In this document: positions 41,342-50,689 of the stretch, piece after piece
Numbering within the stretch: the stretch's first letter is position 1
Layout of the letters: each line of letters opens with the position of its first letter
Assembly (NCBI RefSeq): GCF_051304405.1
Contig: NZ_JBPPGG010000001.1
Location: 248,001 to 312,000 of the forward strand
From: Pedomonas sp051304405
GTDB taxonomy: Bacteria; Pseudomonadota; Alphaproteobacteria; Sphingomonadales; Sphingomonadaceae
Length of the DNA: 64,000 nt
Reading direction: 5' to 3'
Notes under the pieces: model-generated
Seen by the model: the letters and a program-made list of their open reading frames with translations, nothing else
The model's database searches: none
What the model was told of the DNA's origin: nothing
Made by a program: the position numbers and the translations under genes

Positions 41342-43000
41342 CTATGCCTTGAGCAACCGCTGCGCCTGGGCGCGGGCTTCGTCGGTGACGATGTCGCCCG
41401 AGAGCATACGGGCGATCTCCTCGCGCCGCTCGTGCTGGCTGAGGCGGTGGACGGAGGTCCGCATTCCGTCCTCGTTGGCGGCCTTGGAGATCTGCCACTG
41501 GCAGTCGGCGCTTGCGGCCACCTGCGGCGAGTGGGTGACGACCAGCACCTGGGTTTCGCGGCCGAGGCGGCTGAGGCGCTCGCCGATGGCCGAGGCCACC
41601 GAGCCGCCGACGCCCCGGTCGATTTCGTCGAACACCAGCGTGCCGGCCACGCCCTCGCCCGCCAACGCCACCTTGAGCGCCAGGATGAAGCGGGACATCT
41701 CGCCACCGGAGGCGATCTTCATCAGCGGGCCGAACGGCGCGTTCGGGTTGGTGGAGACGGTGAACTCCACCCGGTCGGAGCCACCCGGGCCCCACGCGCT
41801 CTCCGGCAGGGTCTCGACCACCGTCCTGAACCGCGCCGCGTCCAGCTTGAGCGGCGGCAGCTCCCGCGCCATCGCCGCGTCCAGCTGGGCGGCGGCCTGC
41901 ACGCGCAGCTGGTGCAGCCGCTCGCAGGCTTCCGCGAAGCGCTTCCACGCCTGCCGCTCCTCGGCTTCCAGCCGGGCCATGCCCGCCTCGCCTGCCTCCA
42001 GCGTCGCCAGCCGGGCGGAAAGCTCCTCCGCGAGCGCGGCCAGATCGTCCACCTGCACCTTGTGCTTGCGCGCCATCGCCCGGAGGTCGAACAGGCGGGT
42101 TTCCACCGCCTCCACCCGCGCCGGATCGTAATCCATGGCATGGCGGGCGCGGATGAGCGTGTCCTCCGCGTCCGAGGCGTCGTCCACCGCCCGGTCCAGC
42201 GCTTCGAGCGCCCGGGCCAGCGCCTCGTCCTCGACCGCGAGCCGTTCCAGCTTGCGCGCCGCCTGGCGCAGTTTGGACAGGCCGCCCTCGCTGCCGCCGA
42301 GGCATTCCAGAACGAGATCGAGATCACCCGCCAGTTTCTGGCCCTTGAGCATGGCGGCGCGCTCGTCCGCCAGCTGCTGCTCCTCGCCCGGCTCCGGCTT
42401 CAGCCGCTGCAATTCATCGACGGCATGAGCGAGCCATTCCCGGTCGCGCTCCGCTTCCTGGAGGCTGGCCCGGGCCCGCTCCAGCGCGTCCCGCGCCGCC
42501 ACCCACGCTGCATGGCTGCCCGCCGTGGCCGCCAGCGCCTCGTCGTACTGGCCGAAGGCGTCCAGCAGGTCGCGGTGGCCGCGCGGATTGAGCAGGCCGC
42601 GCTCGTCGTGCTGGCCGTGGACTTCCACCAGCAGCCCGCCCACCTCGCGCAGCAGGCTGACGCCCACCGGCTGGTCGTTGATGTAGGCGCGCGAGCCGCC
42701 ATCGGCTTTGAGGATGCGGCGCAGCAGCAGCGGCTCGCCGTCCTCGAGGCCTGCCTCCCGCACCATCTGGCGTGCCGGGTGATCGTAGGGAAGTTCGAAA
42801 GCCGCCGTCACGCTGGCCTGCGCGGCACCCTGGCGCACCATCGCGGATTCGGCACGCGCGCCCAGCGCCAGCCCCAGGCTGTCCAGCAGAATGGATTTGC
42901 CCGCACCCGTCTCGCCGGTCAGGACACACAGCCCTGGCTCGAAGTCGATGGTCAATGCCTCGATCAGCACCACATCGCGGATTGTAAGCGATGCCAGCAT
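41342..43000 (-). CDS. recN: DNA repair protein RecN
   Basis: 552 residues. Walker A is at 28-36 (TGETGAGKS), preceded by MLASLTIRDVVLIEALTIDF. A long coiled coil fills the middle (residues about 150-370). The C-terminal half has the SMC-like signature in SGGEMSRFILALK and Walker B LVFDEIDRGVGG, then VLVVTHSPQVAASAD. It is an SMC-like ATPase for double-strand break repair. It begins 10 bp after the bamD stop and shares its transcript. Confidence 0.96.
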   Translation of the reverse strand: MLASLTIRDVVLIEALTIDFEPGLCVLTGETGAGKSILLDSLGLALGARAESAMVRQGAAQASVTAAFELPYDHPARQMVREAGLEDGEPLLLRRILKADGGSRAYINDQPVGVSLLREVGGLLVEVHGQHDERGLLNPRGHRDLLDAFGQYDEALAATAGSHAAWVAARDALERARASLQEAERDREWLAHAVDELQRLKPEPGEEQQLADERAAMLKGQKLAGDLDLVLECLGGSEGGLSKLRQAARKLERLAVEDEALARALEALDRAVDDASDAEDTLIRARHAMDYDPARVEAVETRLFDLRAMARKHKVQVDDLAALAEELSARLATLEAGEAGMARLEAEERQAWKRFAEACERLHQLRVQAAAQLDAAMARELPPLKLDAARFRTVVETLPESAWGPGGSDRVEFTVSTNPNAPFGPLMKIASGGEMSRFILALKVALAGEGVAGTLVFDEIDRGVGGSVASAIGERLSRLGRETQVLVVTHSPQVAASADCQWQISKAANEDGMRTSVHRLSQHERREEIARMLSGDIVTDEARAQAQRLLKA

Positions 43001-43010
43001 TGGCAGGCGG

Positions 43011-43841
43011 TTATCCCCCGATCTGATCTGAGTTCGCGCCCGCGGCCGGGCCGGACGGCGCCGTGCTGACCAGCTTGCCGCCGCCCAGCAGGTCGTAGGA
43101 GCGCTTGTACCACTTGGACCCGGGGTAGTTGTAGCCCAGAACGGCGGCGGAGCGCTGCGCTTCGGCGCGCATACCCAGCGAGAGATAGCATTCGGTCAGG
43201 CGGTGCAGCGCCTCGGGCACGTGGGAGGTGGTGTCGTAGGTCTCGACCACGTTGCGGAAGCGATGGATCGCCGCCAGGTATTCGCCGCGCACCTGATACC
43301 AGCGGCCCACTTCCATTTCCTTGCCCGCCAGATGGTCCTTGGTCAGGTCCAGCTTCAGGCGCGCGTCGGCCGCGTAGGGCGTGTCGGGATAGCGGCGCAC
43401 CAGTTCGTTGAGCGCGTTCAGCGCCTGCTCGGTGATCTTCTGGTCCCGCCGCACGTCCGAGATCTGCTCGTAGTAGGAGACGGCGATCAGGTAATAGGCG
43501 TAGGCCGCGTCCTTGTTGCCCGGGTGCAGCGACAGGAACCGCTGCGCCGAGAGGATGGCCTCCTGATACTTGTTGGCCTGGTAGTAGGAGAAGGACGACA
43601 TCAGCTGCGCCCGCCGTGCCCAGGCCGAATAGGGGTGCTGGCGCTCCACCTCGTCGAACAGGAGCGCAGCCTGGAGATACTGGCCCTTCGCCAGCGTATC
43701 CGCGCCGAGGTTGTAGAGTGTCTCCACATCGCGGGCCACATACTTCAGCTCCTTGTTGCCCTTGGCACAGGAGACGAGGGCCAGGCTCGCGCACACGGCG
43801 AGCATCAGACGGCGGACGGGCAGCTTCGAGTCGTATCTCAT
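43011..43841 (-). CDS. bamD: Outer-membrane assembly lipoprotein BamD
   Basis: 276 residues from the ATG at 43841 (a second ATG three bases earlier is equally possible), with AAAGGA upstream. The lipobox is in the signal peptide (LMLAVCASLALVSCAKG, Cys ~26). Five tetratricopeptide-like repeats follow, for example YNLGADTLAKGQYLQAALLF, FDEVERQHPYSAWARRAQLM and EQALNALNELVRRYPDTPYA. BamD links BamA to substrates in outer-membrane protein insertion. It leads the bamD-recN pair. Confidence 0.94.
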   Translation of the reverse strand: MRYDSKLPVRRLMLAVCASLALVSCAKGNKELKYVARDVETLYNLGADTLAKGQYLQAALLFDEVERQHPYSAWARRAQLMSSFSYYQANKYQEAILSAQRFLSLHPGNKDAAYAYYLIAVSYYEQISDVRRDQKITEQALNALNELVRRYPDTPYAADARLKLDLTKDHLAGKEMEVGRWYQVRGEYLAAIHRFRNVVETYDTTSHVPEALHRLTECYLSLGMRAEAQRSAAVLGYNYPGSKWYKRSYDLLGGGKLVSTAPSGPAAGANSDQIGG

Positions 43842-44005
43842 CATCCTTTTCCTTTAGCGGAGCAGAGAGCCCGGGCCAAGATCCAGAAGAGGCAGATGCG
43901 CACGACTCTCCAACCGCCCGCACGATGCTGGCCGTTGATGCGCGGGCCGTGTGCTGCCATAGCTGCCACAAGTCAGGCGTGACGGCTCGCTTTCGGGAGG
44001 CCCCC

Positions 44006-45193
44006 TTGAAGGTTCTCGTTTTCTCAACGCTCTATCCGAACGCGGCGCAGCCGAACTTCGGCATTTTCGTCGAGAACGCCGTCCGCCGCGTCGCCGATGC
44101 CGGGGTCGAGACCCGGGTCATCGCCCCCAACGGGGTGCCGCCCTGGCCGCTGTCGCGCCATCCCCGTTACGCCGCCGTCGCCGCCCTGCCGCGGCAGGAG
44201 ACGTGGCGCGGCCTGGCCGTCGAGCGCCCGCGCTTTCCCCTGCTGCCAGCCCTCGGCTGGCGGCTGAACCCCCGCCTCATCGCCCGCGCCGGGGCCGCCG
44301 CGCTCCGCCGGTTGATGGATGAGGGCTTCGTGCCGGACGTGATCGACGCCCAGTTCTTCTACCCCTGCGGCGTGGCCGCCGTGGCGGTCGCCCGCCAGTT
44401 CGACCTGCCCGTCACCCTCAAGGCGCGCGGGTCGGACATCGCCTTCTGGGGCCGCCGCCCCGCCGCCCGCCGGGCGATGCTGGAGGCCGCCCGCCAGGTG
44501 GACAGCCTCACCGCCGTCTCCGCCGCGCTCAGGGCGGAGATGGTCGCCCTCGGCATGGCGGCGCAGGACATCGCGGTGCACTACACCGCCGTCGATCTGG
44601 AGCGCTTCGCCGCCGGAGACCGGGCTGCGGCGCGGGCAAGCCACGGCTTCACCCGCCCGACCATTCTCTCTGTCGGCTCGCTGACGGACGTGAAGGACCA
44701 CGCCCTGCTCATCCGCGCCGTGGCGCTCGTTCCCGACGCGGATCTGGCCATCGCCGGGCACGGCCCGCTGCGCGCCAGCCTTGAGCAGCTCGCCGCATCG
44801 CTCGGCCTTGGCGAGCGGGTCCGCTTCCTCGGCAACATCGCCCATGACGCCCTGCCCGCCCTCTATCAGGCGGCCGACGTGTTCGCCCTCACCAGCAAGC
44901 GGGAGGGTCTGGCCAATGTGTGGCTCGAATCGCTCGCCTGCGGCACGCCGCTGGTCATCACCCCCGTGGGCGGCGCGCGGGAGGTGGTGGACCGGCCCGA
45001 GGCCGGGCGGGTGGTGGAGGAGCGCACGCCCGAGGCGGTCGCCGCCGCCCTGCGGGCGGTGCTGGCCGCGCCGCTACCGCGCGAGGCGGTGCGCGCCTGC
45101 GCCGAACGCTTCACCTGGCAGCGCCACGTGGAGACCAAGCTGGACATTCTGCGGGAGACGATCGCCCGGCATCGCCGCCGGGCGGCGGGCTAG
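44006..45193 (+). CDS. GT4 family glycosyltransferase
   Basis: 395 residues from a TTG at 44006 (LKVLVFSTLYPNAAQPNFGI), chosen because GGGAGG stands six bases upstream and homologues begin with this strand; frames starting earlier run antisense through bamD. The N-terminal domain carries ARGSDIAFWGRRPAARRAML; the C-terminal GT4 domain carries TILSVGSLTDVKDHALLIRA, VRFLGNIAHDALPALYQAAD and the EGLANVWLESLACGTPLVIT nucleotide-sugar site. It probably works on a surface polysaccharide or lipid sugar. No transport or polymerase genes are nearby, so the substrate is open. Confidence 0.86.
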   Translation: MKVLVFSTLYPNAAQPNFGIFVENAVRRVADAGVETRVIAPNGVPPWPLSRHPRYAAVAALPRQETWRGLAVERPRFPLLPALGWRLNPRLIARAGAAALRRLMDEGFVPDVIDAQFFYPCGVAAVAVARQFDLPVTLKARGSDIAFWGRRPAARRAMLEAARQVDSLTAVSAALRAEMVALGMAAQDIAVHYTAVDLERFAAGDRAAARASHGFTRPTILSVGSLTDVKDHALLIRAVALVPDADLAIAGHGPLRASLEQLAASLGLGERVRFLGNIAHDALPALYQAADVFALTSKREGLANVWLESLACGTPLVITPVGGAREVVDRPEAGRVVEERTPEAVAAALRAVLAAPLPREAVRACAERFTWQRHVETKLDILRETIARHRRRAAG

Positions 45194-45810
45194 CCCGCCT
45201 TCTCCACCTCGAGCAGGCCGTCCGCCAGCGGCCGGGCGAGGCGCAAGGCCTCCTGCGCCGTGCCGTTCAGCCATACGTCATACTGATCCTGCGTCAGGAT
45301 GACCGGCATGGATTTGGAGTGAATGGGCGCCATCTCCGCATTGGGTGCGGTGGTCAGGAACGCCATGGTCTCGAGCGAGACCGTCTCGCCCCGCAGCGCC
45401 CCCTGCCACGGCCGCCACAGCCCGGCAAAGGCGAACAGTCCCTCCTCCGCGCCTTTCAGGCGAAACCAGTGCAGGATCTTGGGGGCAGCCTCGGTCCATT
45501 CGCCAAAGGCGGTCACCGGCACGAGGCAGCGGCGGCTCTCGAACGACGGCTTCCAGAACGGGGAAACATTCACCTTGTCGCTGCGGGCGTTGGTGACGGG
45601 CTTGGGCGCCTTATCGCCCTGCGGCAGCACGAAGCCCCAGCGCATCAGCGCCAGCTCCCGGTTGCCGTCGCTGGCCTGGCGCACCACCGGCACCCGGTCG
45701 GTCGGGCGGATGCGCTCCAGCGGCGGCACGTTGGGCGTCGCGCCGCCTGTCACGCCGAACAGCCGGCGAATCGCCTCGGGCGCTGCCGTCATGGAATAGA
45801 GGTTGCACAT
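45190..45810 (-). CDS. SOS response-associated peptidase / abasic-site crosslinker (YedK, HMCES family)
   Basis: 206 residues from the ATG at 45810, which makes Cys2 (MCNLYS) the catalytic residue after methionine removal. Family motifs present: NARSDKVNVSPFWKPSFESR, CLVPVTAFGEWTE (Glu), and the histidine in PIHSKSMPVILTQDQYDVWL. The enzyme forms a thiazolidine crosslink with abasic sites in single-stranded DNA and protects them. It overlaps the end of the glycosyltransferase gene convergently by four bases. Confidence 0.93.
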   Translation of the reverse strand: MCNLYSMTAAPEAIRRLFGVTGGATPNVPPLERIRPTDRVPVVRQASDGNRELALMRWGFVLPQGDKAPKPVTNARSDKVNVSPFWKPSFESRRCLVPVTAFGEWTEAAPKILHWFRLKGAEEGLFAFAGLWRPWQGALRGETVSLETMAFLTTAPNAEMAPIHSKSMPVILTQDQYDVWLNGTAQEALRLARPLADGLLEVEKAG

Positions 45811-45813
45811 CAA

Positions 45814-46200
45814 CTCGCCTCCCCGGAACCCGTGCCGCAGCGCCCGTCAGGGGCGCCGCCGCCGCGTGCGACAATACAGCATTCGGCCCGGCCGGACAGA
45901 TCCGGCGCACCACGGCGCCCCGCCCCCGGTTGCGGCCGCCCGGCAGGCCGTGGTCCGGTTTTTCATTCTTGCAACGGAACTTGCGCGGCCGGACGCCCCG
46001 CCCCCGGCCCGCAGTGCCGCCGGATGCCCGGCGCCCGCCCCCGTTTGAACCCGAGGCAGGCCTGCGGCGTTCCAGCCTCCAACGCTTTTGGTGTCGCGCC
46101 GCGACCTGTTGTAGATTGTTGCATCTGTGCGTGGCCTTCGCCATGAAGCCGTTATGGAGGGCCGCCAACCGGTTCTGACCAGATAAGCGAGTGGCATCGG
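45814..46200. other. 387-bp gap upstream of the second glycosyltransferase
   Basis: I see no gene, tRNA, hairpin repeat or strong terminator. It holds the divergent promoters of the YedK-like gene and the glycosyltransferase. The left part (45830-46060) is GC-rich with CGGCC-type runs; the right part (46085-46140) has lower GC content. Confidence 0.5.
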
Positions 46201-47487
46201 ATGTTACAGGCGGACAAAATGCCGGTTCTTGGCACCCAGGCAGGCATTGACCGGCAGACGGATTTTCAGAGGAGCTTGGCCCCGACTTCCGCTCCCGAAC
46301 TGCGGGTTGCCGTTTTCTCGGGCAACTACAACTACGTAGCCGATGGCGCGAACCTGACTCTCAACCGCCTTGTCGCCTATCTGGAACGTCAGGGCATTCC
46401 GGTCAGGGTCTATTCGCCCACCACCGACACGCCCGCGTTCGAGCCTGCGGGCACGCTGATTTCCGTCCCGTCCATTCCCCTGCCGCGCCGCACCGAGTAC
46501 CGAATCGCCCTGGGCCTGCCCCGGTCCGTGCGGCAGGATCTCATCGCCTTCCGCCCCACCCTGCTGCATCTCTCCGCGCCCGACCTGCTCGGCTTTTCCG
46601 CCCTGAAGCAGGCGCGGCGTCTGGGCATTCCGGCCGTGGCCTCGTTCCACACCCGCTTCGAGACCTACCTGAAATACTACGGGCTGGACTGGCTCCAGTC
46701 CGTCGTGCTGCGCCGGATGCGCAACTTCTACCACCAGTGCGCCCAGACCTACGCGCCGTGCGCCTGCACCGCCGAGTCGCTGCTGAACGAGGGGCTGGCC
46801 CGCAACATCCGCATCTGGAGCCGGGGCGTCGACCGGCGGCAGTTCCACCCCGCCCGGCGGGACTGGGGCTGGCGGCAGTCGCTCGGCATCGGGGCGGACG
46901 AGGTGGTGCTGCTGTTCGTCGGCCGTCTGGTGCTGGAGAAGGGGCTGGACGTGCTCGCCGCCCTCTCCGAGGGGCTGGACCAGCGCCGTGTGCCGCACAA
47001 GGTGCTGATCGTCGGCGATGGTCCCGAGCGCCAGTACATGCAGGAGCGGTTGCCCCGCGCCATCTTCACCGGCTTCCTGGGCGGCGATGATCTGGCCCGC
47101 GCCTACGCCAGTGCCGACATCTTCATCAATCCCAGCACCACCGAGGCGTTCGGCAATGTCACGCTGGAGGCCATGGCGTCCGGCCTGCCGACCATCTGCG
47201 CCAATGCCACCGGCAGCCGGTCGCTGGTCGTCCCGGGCGTGTCCGGGCACCTGATCACGCCGACCAGCATCGAGGATTACGTGGCCCGCACCCAGGAGCT
47301 GGTGGAAAACGGCATCCTGCGCCGCCAGATGGGCGCGGCGGGCCGCAAGCTGAGCGCCCAGTACGACTGGGACAAGGTGATGGAGACTCTGGTCGGCCAC
47401 TACCGGGAAGTGCTCGCCCAGCACGCGGCGGCTCAGGCCCGGCCGGTCGCGGCCGCGCCTGCCGAGCCGGTCCGCATCCTGTCCTGA
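46201..47487 (+). CDS. GT4 family glycosyltransferase, probable diacylglycerol or mannosyl type
   Basis: 428 residues. The N-terminal domain begins at RVAVFSGNYNYVADGANLTL, preceded by a ~34-residue leader. Further landmarks are HTRFETYLKYYGLDWLQSVV, IWSRGVDRRQFHPARRDWGW, VLLFVGRLVLEKGLDVLAAL and NPSTTEAFGNVTLEAMASGL. The GVD-x-x-x-F-P and HTRF patterns resemble the alpha-mannosyltransferase / sulfoquinovosyl-type group that acts on lipids. Substrate not certain. It stands alone, converging on the LptF/G gene. Confidence 0.86.
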   Translation: MLQADKMPVLGTQAGIDRQTDFQRSLAPTSAPELRVAVFSGNYNYVADGANLTLNRLVAYLERQGIPVRVYSPTTDTPAFEPAGTLISVPSIPLPRRTEYRIALGLPRSVRQDLIAFRPTLLHLSAPDLLGFSALKQARRLGIPAVASFHTRFETYLKYYGLDWLQSVVLRRMRNFYHQCAQTYAPCACTAESLLNEGLARNIRIWSRGVDRRQFHPARRDWGWRQSLGIGADEVVLLFVGRLVLEKGLDVLAALSEGLDQRRVPHKVLIVGDGPERQYMQERLPRAIFTGFLGGDDLARAYASADIFINPSTTEAFGNVTLEAMASGLPTICANATGSRSLVVPGVSGHLITPTSIEDYVARTQELVENGILRRQMGAAGRKLSAQYDWDKVMETLVGHYREVLAQHAAAQARPVAAAPAEPVRILS

Positions 47488-47503
47488 CCGATCCGCCCCG
47501 TAC

Positions 47504-48706
47504 TCAATCCCGCTGCCGCGCCAGGAGCGGCAGCTTCTTCTGCAAGCGGGAGAGCATCCGGCCCGTCCGGTTGCTGACGGCGAACAGCAGCGCGAGCGGA
47601 TGGCCGCCCACGCGCCGCACCAGCGTCCAGTAGGCGCCCAGCGAGAGCGCGCAGAACCCGGCAAACGGCGTCCAGATGGCAAGCCAGGGCGGTGCCGCGC
47701 CCAGTTGCACGGCCGCCTCCCCGGCCTTGTTGAACTCGTTGAGCAGCAGAAGCAGGAAGATGCCGACGAAAATGCCGAGCGACGTGGTGCTGCGCTTGGG
47801 CGGCACCGCGAGCGCCAGCCCCAGGAACGGCAGCGGCAGCAGCACGGCCACCTGCACCAGCCGGCGGTGCAGCGTGCCCTGGGCCAGATGCTGCACCGTC
47901 TCGGGGCGGCCCGGATCGCTGCTCACCTGCCACAGCTCCGACAGGGTGAATTCCAGCTGCTTGCCCCGCTCGCGGAAGGACTCGAGGCGCGGCAGGTTGA
48001 TCGGGATGTCGTGCAGACTGAAGCTGAGGGCGCGCGGCGCGCCCTGCCCCGGCTTGTCCTGCACCAGCACGCCCTTGAACAGGCGCAGGAGCAGCACGTC
48101 CGGGTTGTCGGTGGCGAGGAACCGCGCCCGCTCCGCCGAGGCGACCACCGTGCCGTATGACTTGCCCTCCGCCCGCAGGAAGACGCCGCTCAGCCGCTGC
48201 CCGCCGTCCTCCGAGGCTTCCACCCGCATCACCACCTTGTCGTCGAGGTGGGTGAACTCGCCCACCTTGATGCTGGCGCCGAGCGCGCCGCTCTGCAACT
48301 CGAAGCGCAGGCGTTCATAGGCGTAGCGGGAATAGGGCTGCTCGTAGCCCACCAGCCACACGGTCACCAGCGCGAGGACGCCCGCCATGATGAGCGGCAC
48401 CCGCAGCAGGCGGCCGTGGCTGACGCCCGAGCCCAGGAGGGCGTCCAGCTCGCTGTTGAGCGCCAGGGTGCGCACCGCCATCATCACGCCGAGCAGCAGG
48501 CTGATCGGCAGGGCGAAGCCGAACTGCTCCGGCATGAGGTTGGCCAGCATCTGCCAGACCACCGAGACCGGCCCGCCCTCCGTGATGACGAAGTTGAACA
48601 GGTTGAGCATGCGCTCCAGCAGCAGCAGCATGGCGGCGATGGTGAGGGTGGCGATCATCGGCACGATCATCAACCGTCCCATGTACCGATCAATACGCGT
48701 GAACAT
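47504..48706 (-). CDS. LptF/LptG family lipopolysaccharide export permease
   Basis: 400 residues from the ATG at 48706 (MFTRIDRYMGRLMIVPMIAT); the open frame continues 40 codons upstream without an SD. Six membrane segments flank a large periplasmic beta-jellyroll (residues about 110-260), as in LptF and LptG. LLPLPFLGLALAVPPKRSTT is the typical last-third helix start. LptF and LptG are usually adjacent; only one is here. The N-terminal half reads more like LptF but I leave the symbol open. Confidence 0.85.
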   Translation of the reverse strand: MFTRIDRYMGRLMIVPMIATLTIAAMLLLLERMLNLFNFVITEGGPVSVVWQMLANLMPEQFGFALPISLLLGVMMAVRTLALNSELDALLGSGVSHGRLLRVPLIMAGVLALVTVWLVGYEQPYSRYAYERLRFELQSGALGASIKVGEFTHLDDKVVMRVEASEDGGQRLSGVFLRAEGKSYGTVVASAERARFLATDNPDVLLLRLFKGVLVQDKPGQGAPRALSFSLHDIPINLPRLESFRERGKQLEFTLSELWQVSSDPGRPETVQHLAQGTLHRRLVQVAVLLPLPFLGLALAVPPKRSTTSLGIFVGIFLLLLLNEFNKAGEAAVQLGAAPPWLAIWTPFAGFCALSLGAYWTLVRRVGGHPLALLFAVSNRTGRMLSRLQKKLPLLARQRD

Positions 48707-48947
48707 GCTGCGTCCCGTGCCCTCCAGTTGCGCAAAGCGACAAAACTCCCGGTGCGTCGCGGGGGCTCCGCACCGTGTGTCCGGTTCGTTGCGACATATC
48801 ACCTGACCTGGCCCATGGCCACTCACCCACGCAGGGAGCGGTCGACAAAAAGCACCGGCGGGGCGTCCGCACCACAGGGGGAACCGCCCGCCGCGCTGTG
48901 GCGTTGTCCCTTAACCGCTCGGAAGCGGGGCGGCAGGAGCAATTCCC

Positions 48948-49217
48948 ATGCAGGATCACATCTACAAGATTGTCGAGCTGGTCGGCTCGTCGGAGACGAG
49001 CATTGATGACGCCATTCTGTCGGCGATTTCCCGGGCCAGCACGTCGCTCAGGAACCTGCGCTGGTTCGAGGTGCAGCAGATCCGGGGCCACATCGAGGAC
49101 GGCGATGTGAGCCATTATCAGGTCGTGCTCAAGGTGGGCTTCACCCTCGACGAGGATGAGGAAGACGACGACGAGGATGAGGATGAGGACGAGGACGACG
49201 AGGAGGACGAGTCCTGA
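48948..49217 (+). CDS. Dodecin-like flavin-binding protein with acidic tail
   Basis: 89 residues with CAGGAG upstream. The dodecin fold is complete in residues 1-68: HIYKIVELVGSSETSIDDAI, the flavin-stacking tryptophan in LRNLRWFEVQQIRGHIEDGD and the last strand HYQVVLKVGFTLDED. Most dodecins end here (about 70 residues); this one adds ~22 residues made almost only of Asp and Glu. Dodecins form hollow dodecamers that store flavins. Confidence 0.9.
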   Translation: MQDHIYKIVELVGSSETSIDDAILSAISRASTSLRNLRWFEVQQIRGHIEDGDVSHYQVVLKVGFTLDEDEEDDDEDEDEDEDDEEDES

Positions 49218-49312
49218 CGTCGCCCTCTCCGGCAGGCATCCCTGCTGCCGCCGCCTCCGGCCTCACGACCGGCCTGACATCCCCGCCCGGATACGCCCGA
49301 TCCGCCGGTTCG

Positions 49313-49858
49313 TCAGCCGGTTCCGACCTTCTGCCGCAAGCCCCGGTCCAGCGCGCTGACGGCGCTGCCGGGCGGCTTGCCGCGCAGGCTGTCCACGTCC
49401 GGGCGGAAGCCGCTCACGAACGCCCCCGCCCCATTCAGGTTGCCCCCGTTCAGTCCGACCCCGTTCAGGGCAGCCCCGTTCACGGCAGCAGGGCTGGCAG
49501 GGCCGGTGTTGGTGGCCGGCGTGCTGCTGTGCAGGGCGCGCGCCAGATCCGCGTCGGCTTTCGGATCGTCCCTGGCGGATCGCCCGCGCGTCTCCCGCAC
49601 GATCCGTTTGGGGTCACCGTTGTACCGCTCCCAGATCGCGGTGGTGATGCCCTGCTCATACAGGTTGACTTCGATTTCCTTGGCGAGGACGGGCGTGAGG
49701 CGTCCAGCGCCGCCAACGATCTCTGCCGTTCGGCCCCGGACGATGACGGTTGCGGTGAATTCGTATCCCGCGCCGCCTGACTTGGCATGTTCCATGCCCT
49801 GGTAGTCACGCCCCGCCCGCACAATCCCAAATACCCATTCGATGTCAGCGGGTGCCAT
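49313..49858 (-). CDS. Protein of unknown function with a pentapeptide-like stretch
   Basis: 181 residues from the ATG at 49858 (MAPADIEWVFGIVRAGRDYQ), with AAGGGGAG upstream. The N-terminal ~95 residues are a small alpha/beta domain (EFTATVIVRGRTAEIVGGAG, EIEVNLYEQGITTAIWERYN). Residues about 125-150 repeat A/G-x-N-G-x in five-residue steps (AVNGA, ALNGV, GLNGG, NLNGA). A basic end follows. I do not recognise it. The neighbours (dodecin, tRNA-Lys) give no clue. Confidence 0.7.
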   Translation of the reverse strand: MAPADIEWVFGIVRAGRDYQGMEHAKSGGAGYEFTATVIVRGRTAEIVGGAGRLTPVLAKEIEVNLYEQGITTAIWERYNGDPKRIVRETRGRSARDDPKADADLARALHSSTPATNTGPASPAAVNGAALNGVGLNGGNLNGAGAFVSGFRPDVDSLRGKPPGSAVSALDRGLRQKVGTG

Positions 49859-50499
49859 CGTCTCCCCTTTCCCCATCAAATACTGCCGGACGCCCTGACC
49901 CCCCTTGCCCCTCAGCCTGTGAGTGAAAAGCGGCCCCGGGACAGAGCGATCAAGGCCAGAACAAGACACGCCAGGGCGTGCCCGGACAAATATTGCGCGC
50001 TCTTGTTGCGGAATTAAAACAGACCACGACCCACATTACGCAAGTGCAACATGGTTAATTCTTACGCAATTACAGCATTACTACTCGGTTCGTAGAGGTC
50101 ATCTACTCGCCGAAATCTAGTCGGACTCATCTTCTGGTAGCGAACATGAACGCAAGACTAACAGACCGTCAGTTTTTCTCTCGAAACACCGCATTTTTCG
50201 AACTTTTCTGTTCCGCTTGCGCATCTTTCTTCGGCCAAGCTGAAATAAAATTTCAGCGCACCGCGGGCGGACGCGCGCAAACGAACGCACAAACGAAAAC
50301 ACCCCGGCCATGCGACCGGGGCGTTTGCAGGTTCTTTCGGCAAGTGGGCGCAGGCCGGCGTGTTCAGAACGGTGTGTTCAGGCGGCGGGCCTGCGCCGCC
50401 GTGCCAAGGCCATCCCCGGTCCGGCATCGGGGCTGCCAATGCGCTCCCAACGGATCGATTTCAAGGGAAGTGAGACAGCAGCTAAGTGCTTGGAAAGAG
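49859..50499. other. Long gap between a hypothetical gene and tRNA-Lys
   Basis: This 641-bp stretch is partly AT-rich (50010-50260) and holds the tRNA terminator at about 50292-50328. No convincing gene: the open frames have no SD and no protein-like pattern. Confidence 0.6.
50292..50328 (-). terminator. Intrinsic terminator downstream of tRNA-Lys
   Basis: On the minus strand CGCCCCGG pairs with CCGGGGTG around TCGCATGG, followed by TTTTCGTTTG. It lies about 170 bp beyond the tRNA-Lys 3' end on the same strand, so the transcript may have a long trailer. Confidence 0.75.
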
Positions 50500-50575
<76 letters not shown>

Positions 50576-50689
50576 ACTCGCTGTCGAGGCCGCGGCGTTT
50601 AAGCCGTTTTCCGACTTCTGTCCAGACCTTCTTTCACTTTTTTTGAAAAAATTTCACAAGGTACTGAACTTGTTGACGTTTTTTCCGCC

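Noticed and set aside
43616..44005. N-terminal extension of the first glycosyltransferase
   Set aside because: It overlaps bamD on the other strand and is not part of the GT4 fold; the TTG at 44006 has a strong SD and matches the fold start.
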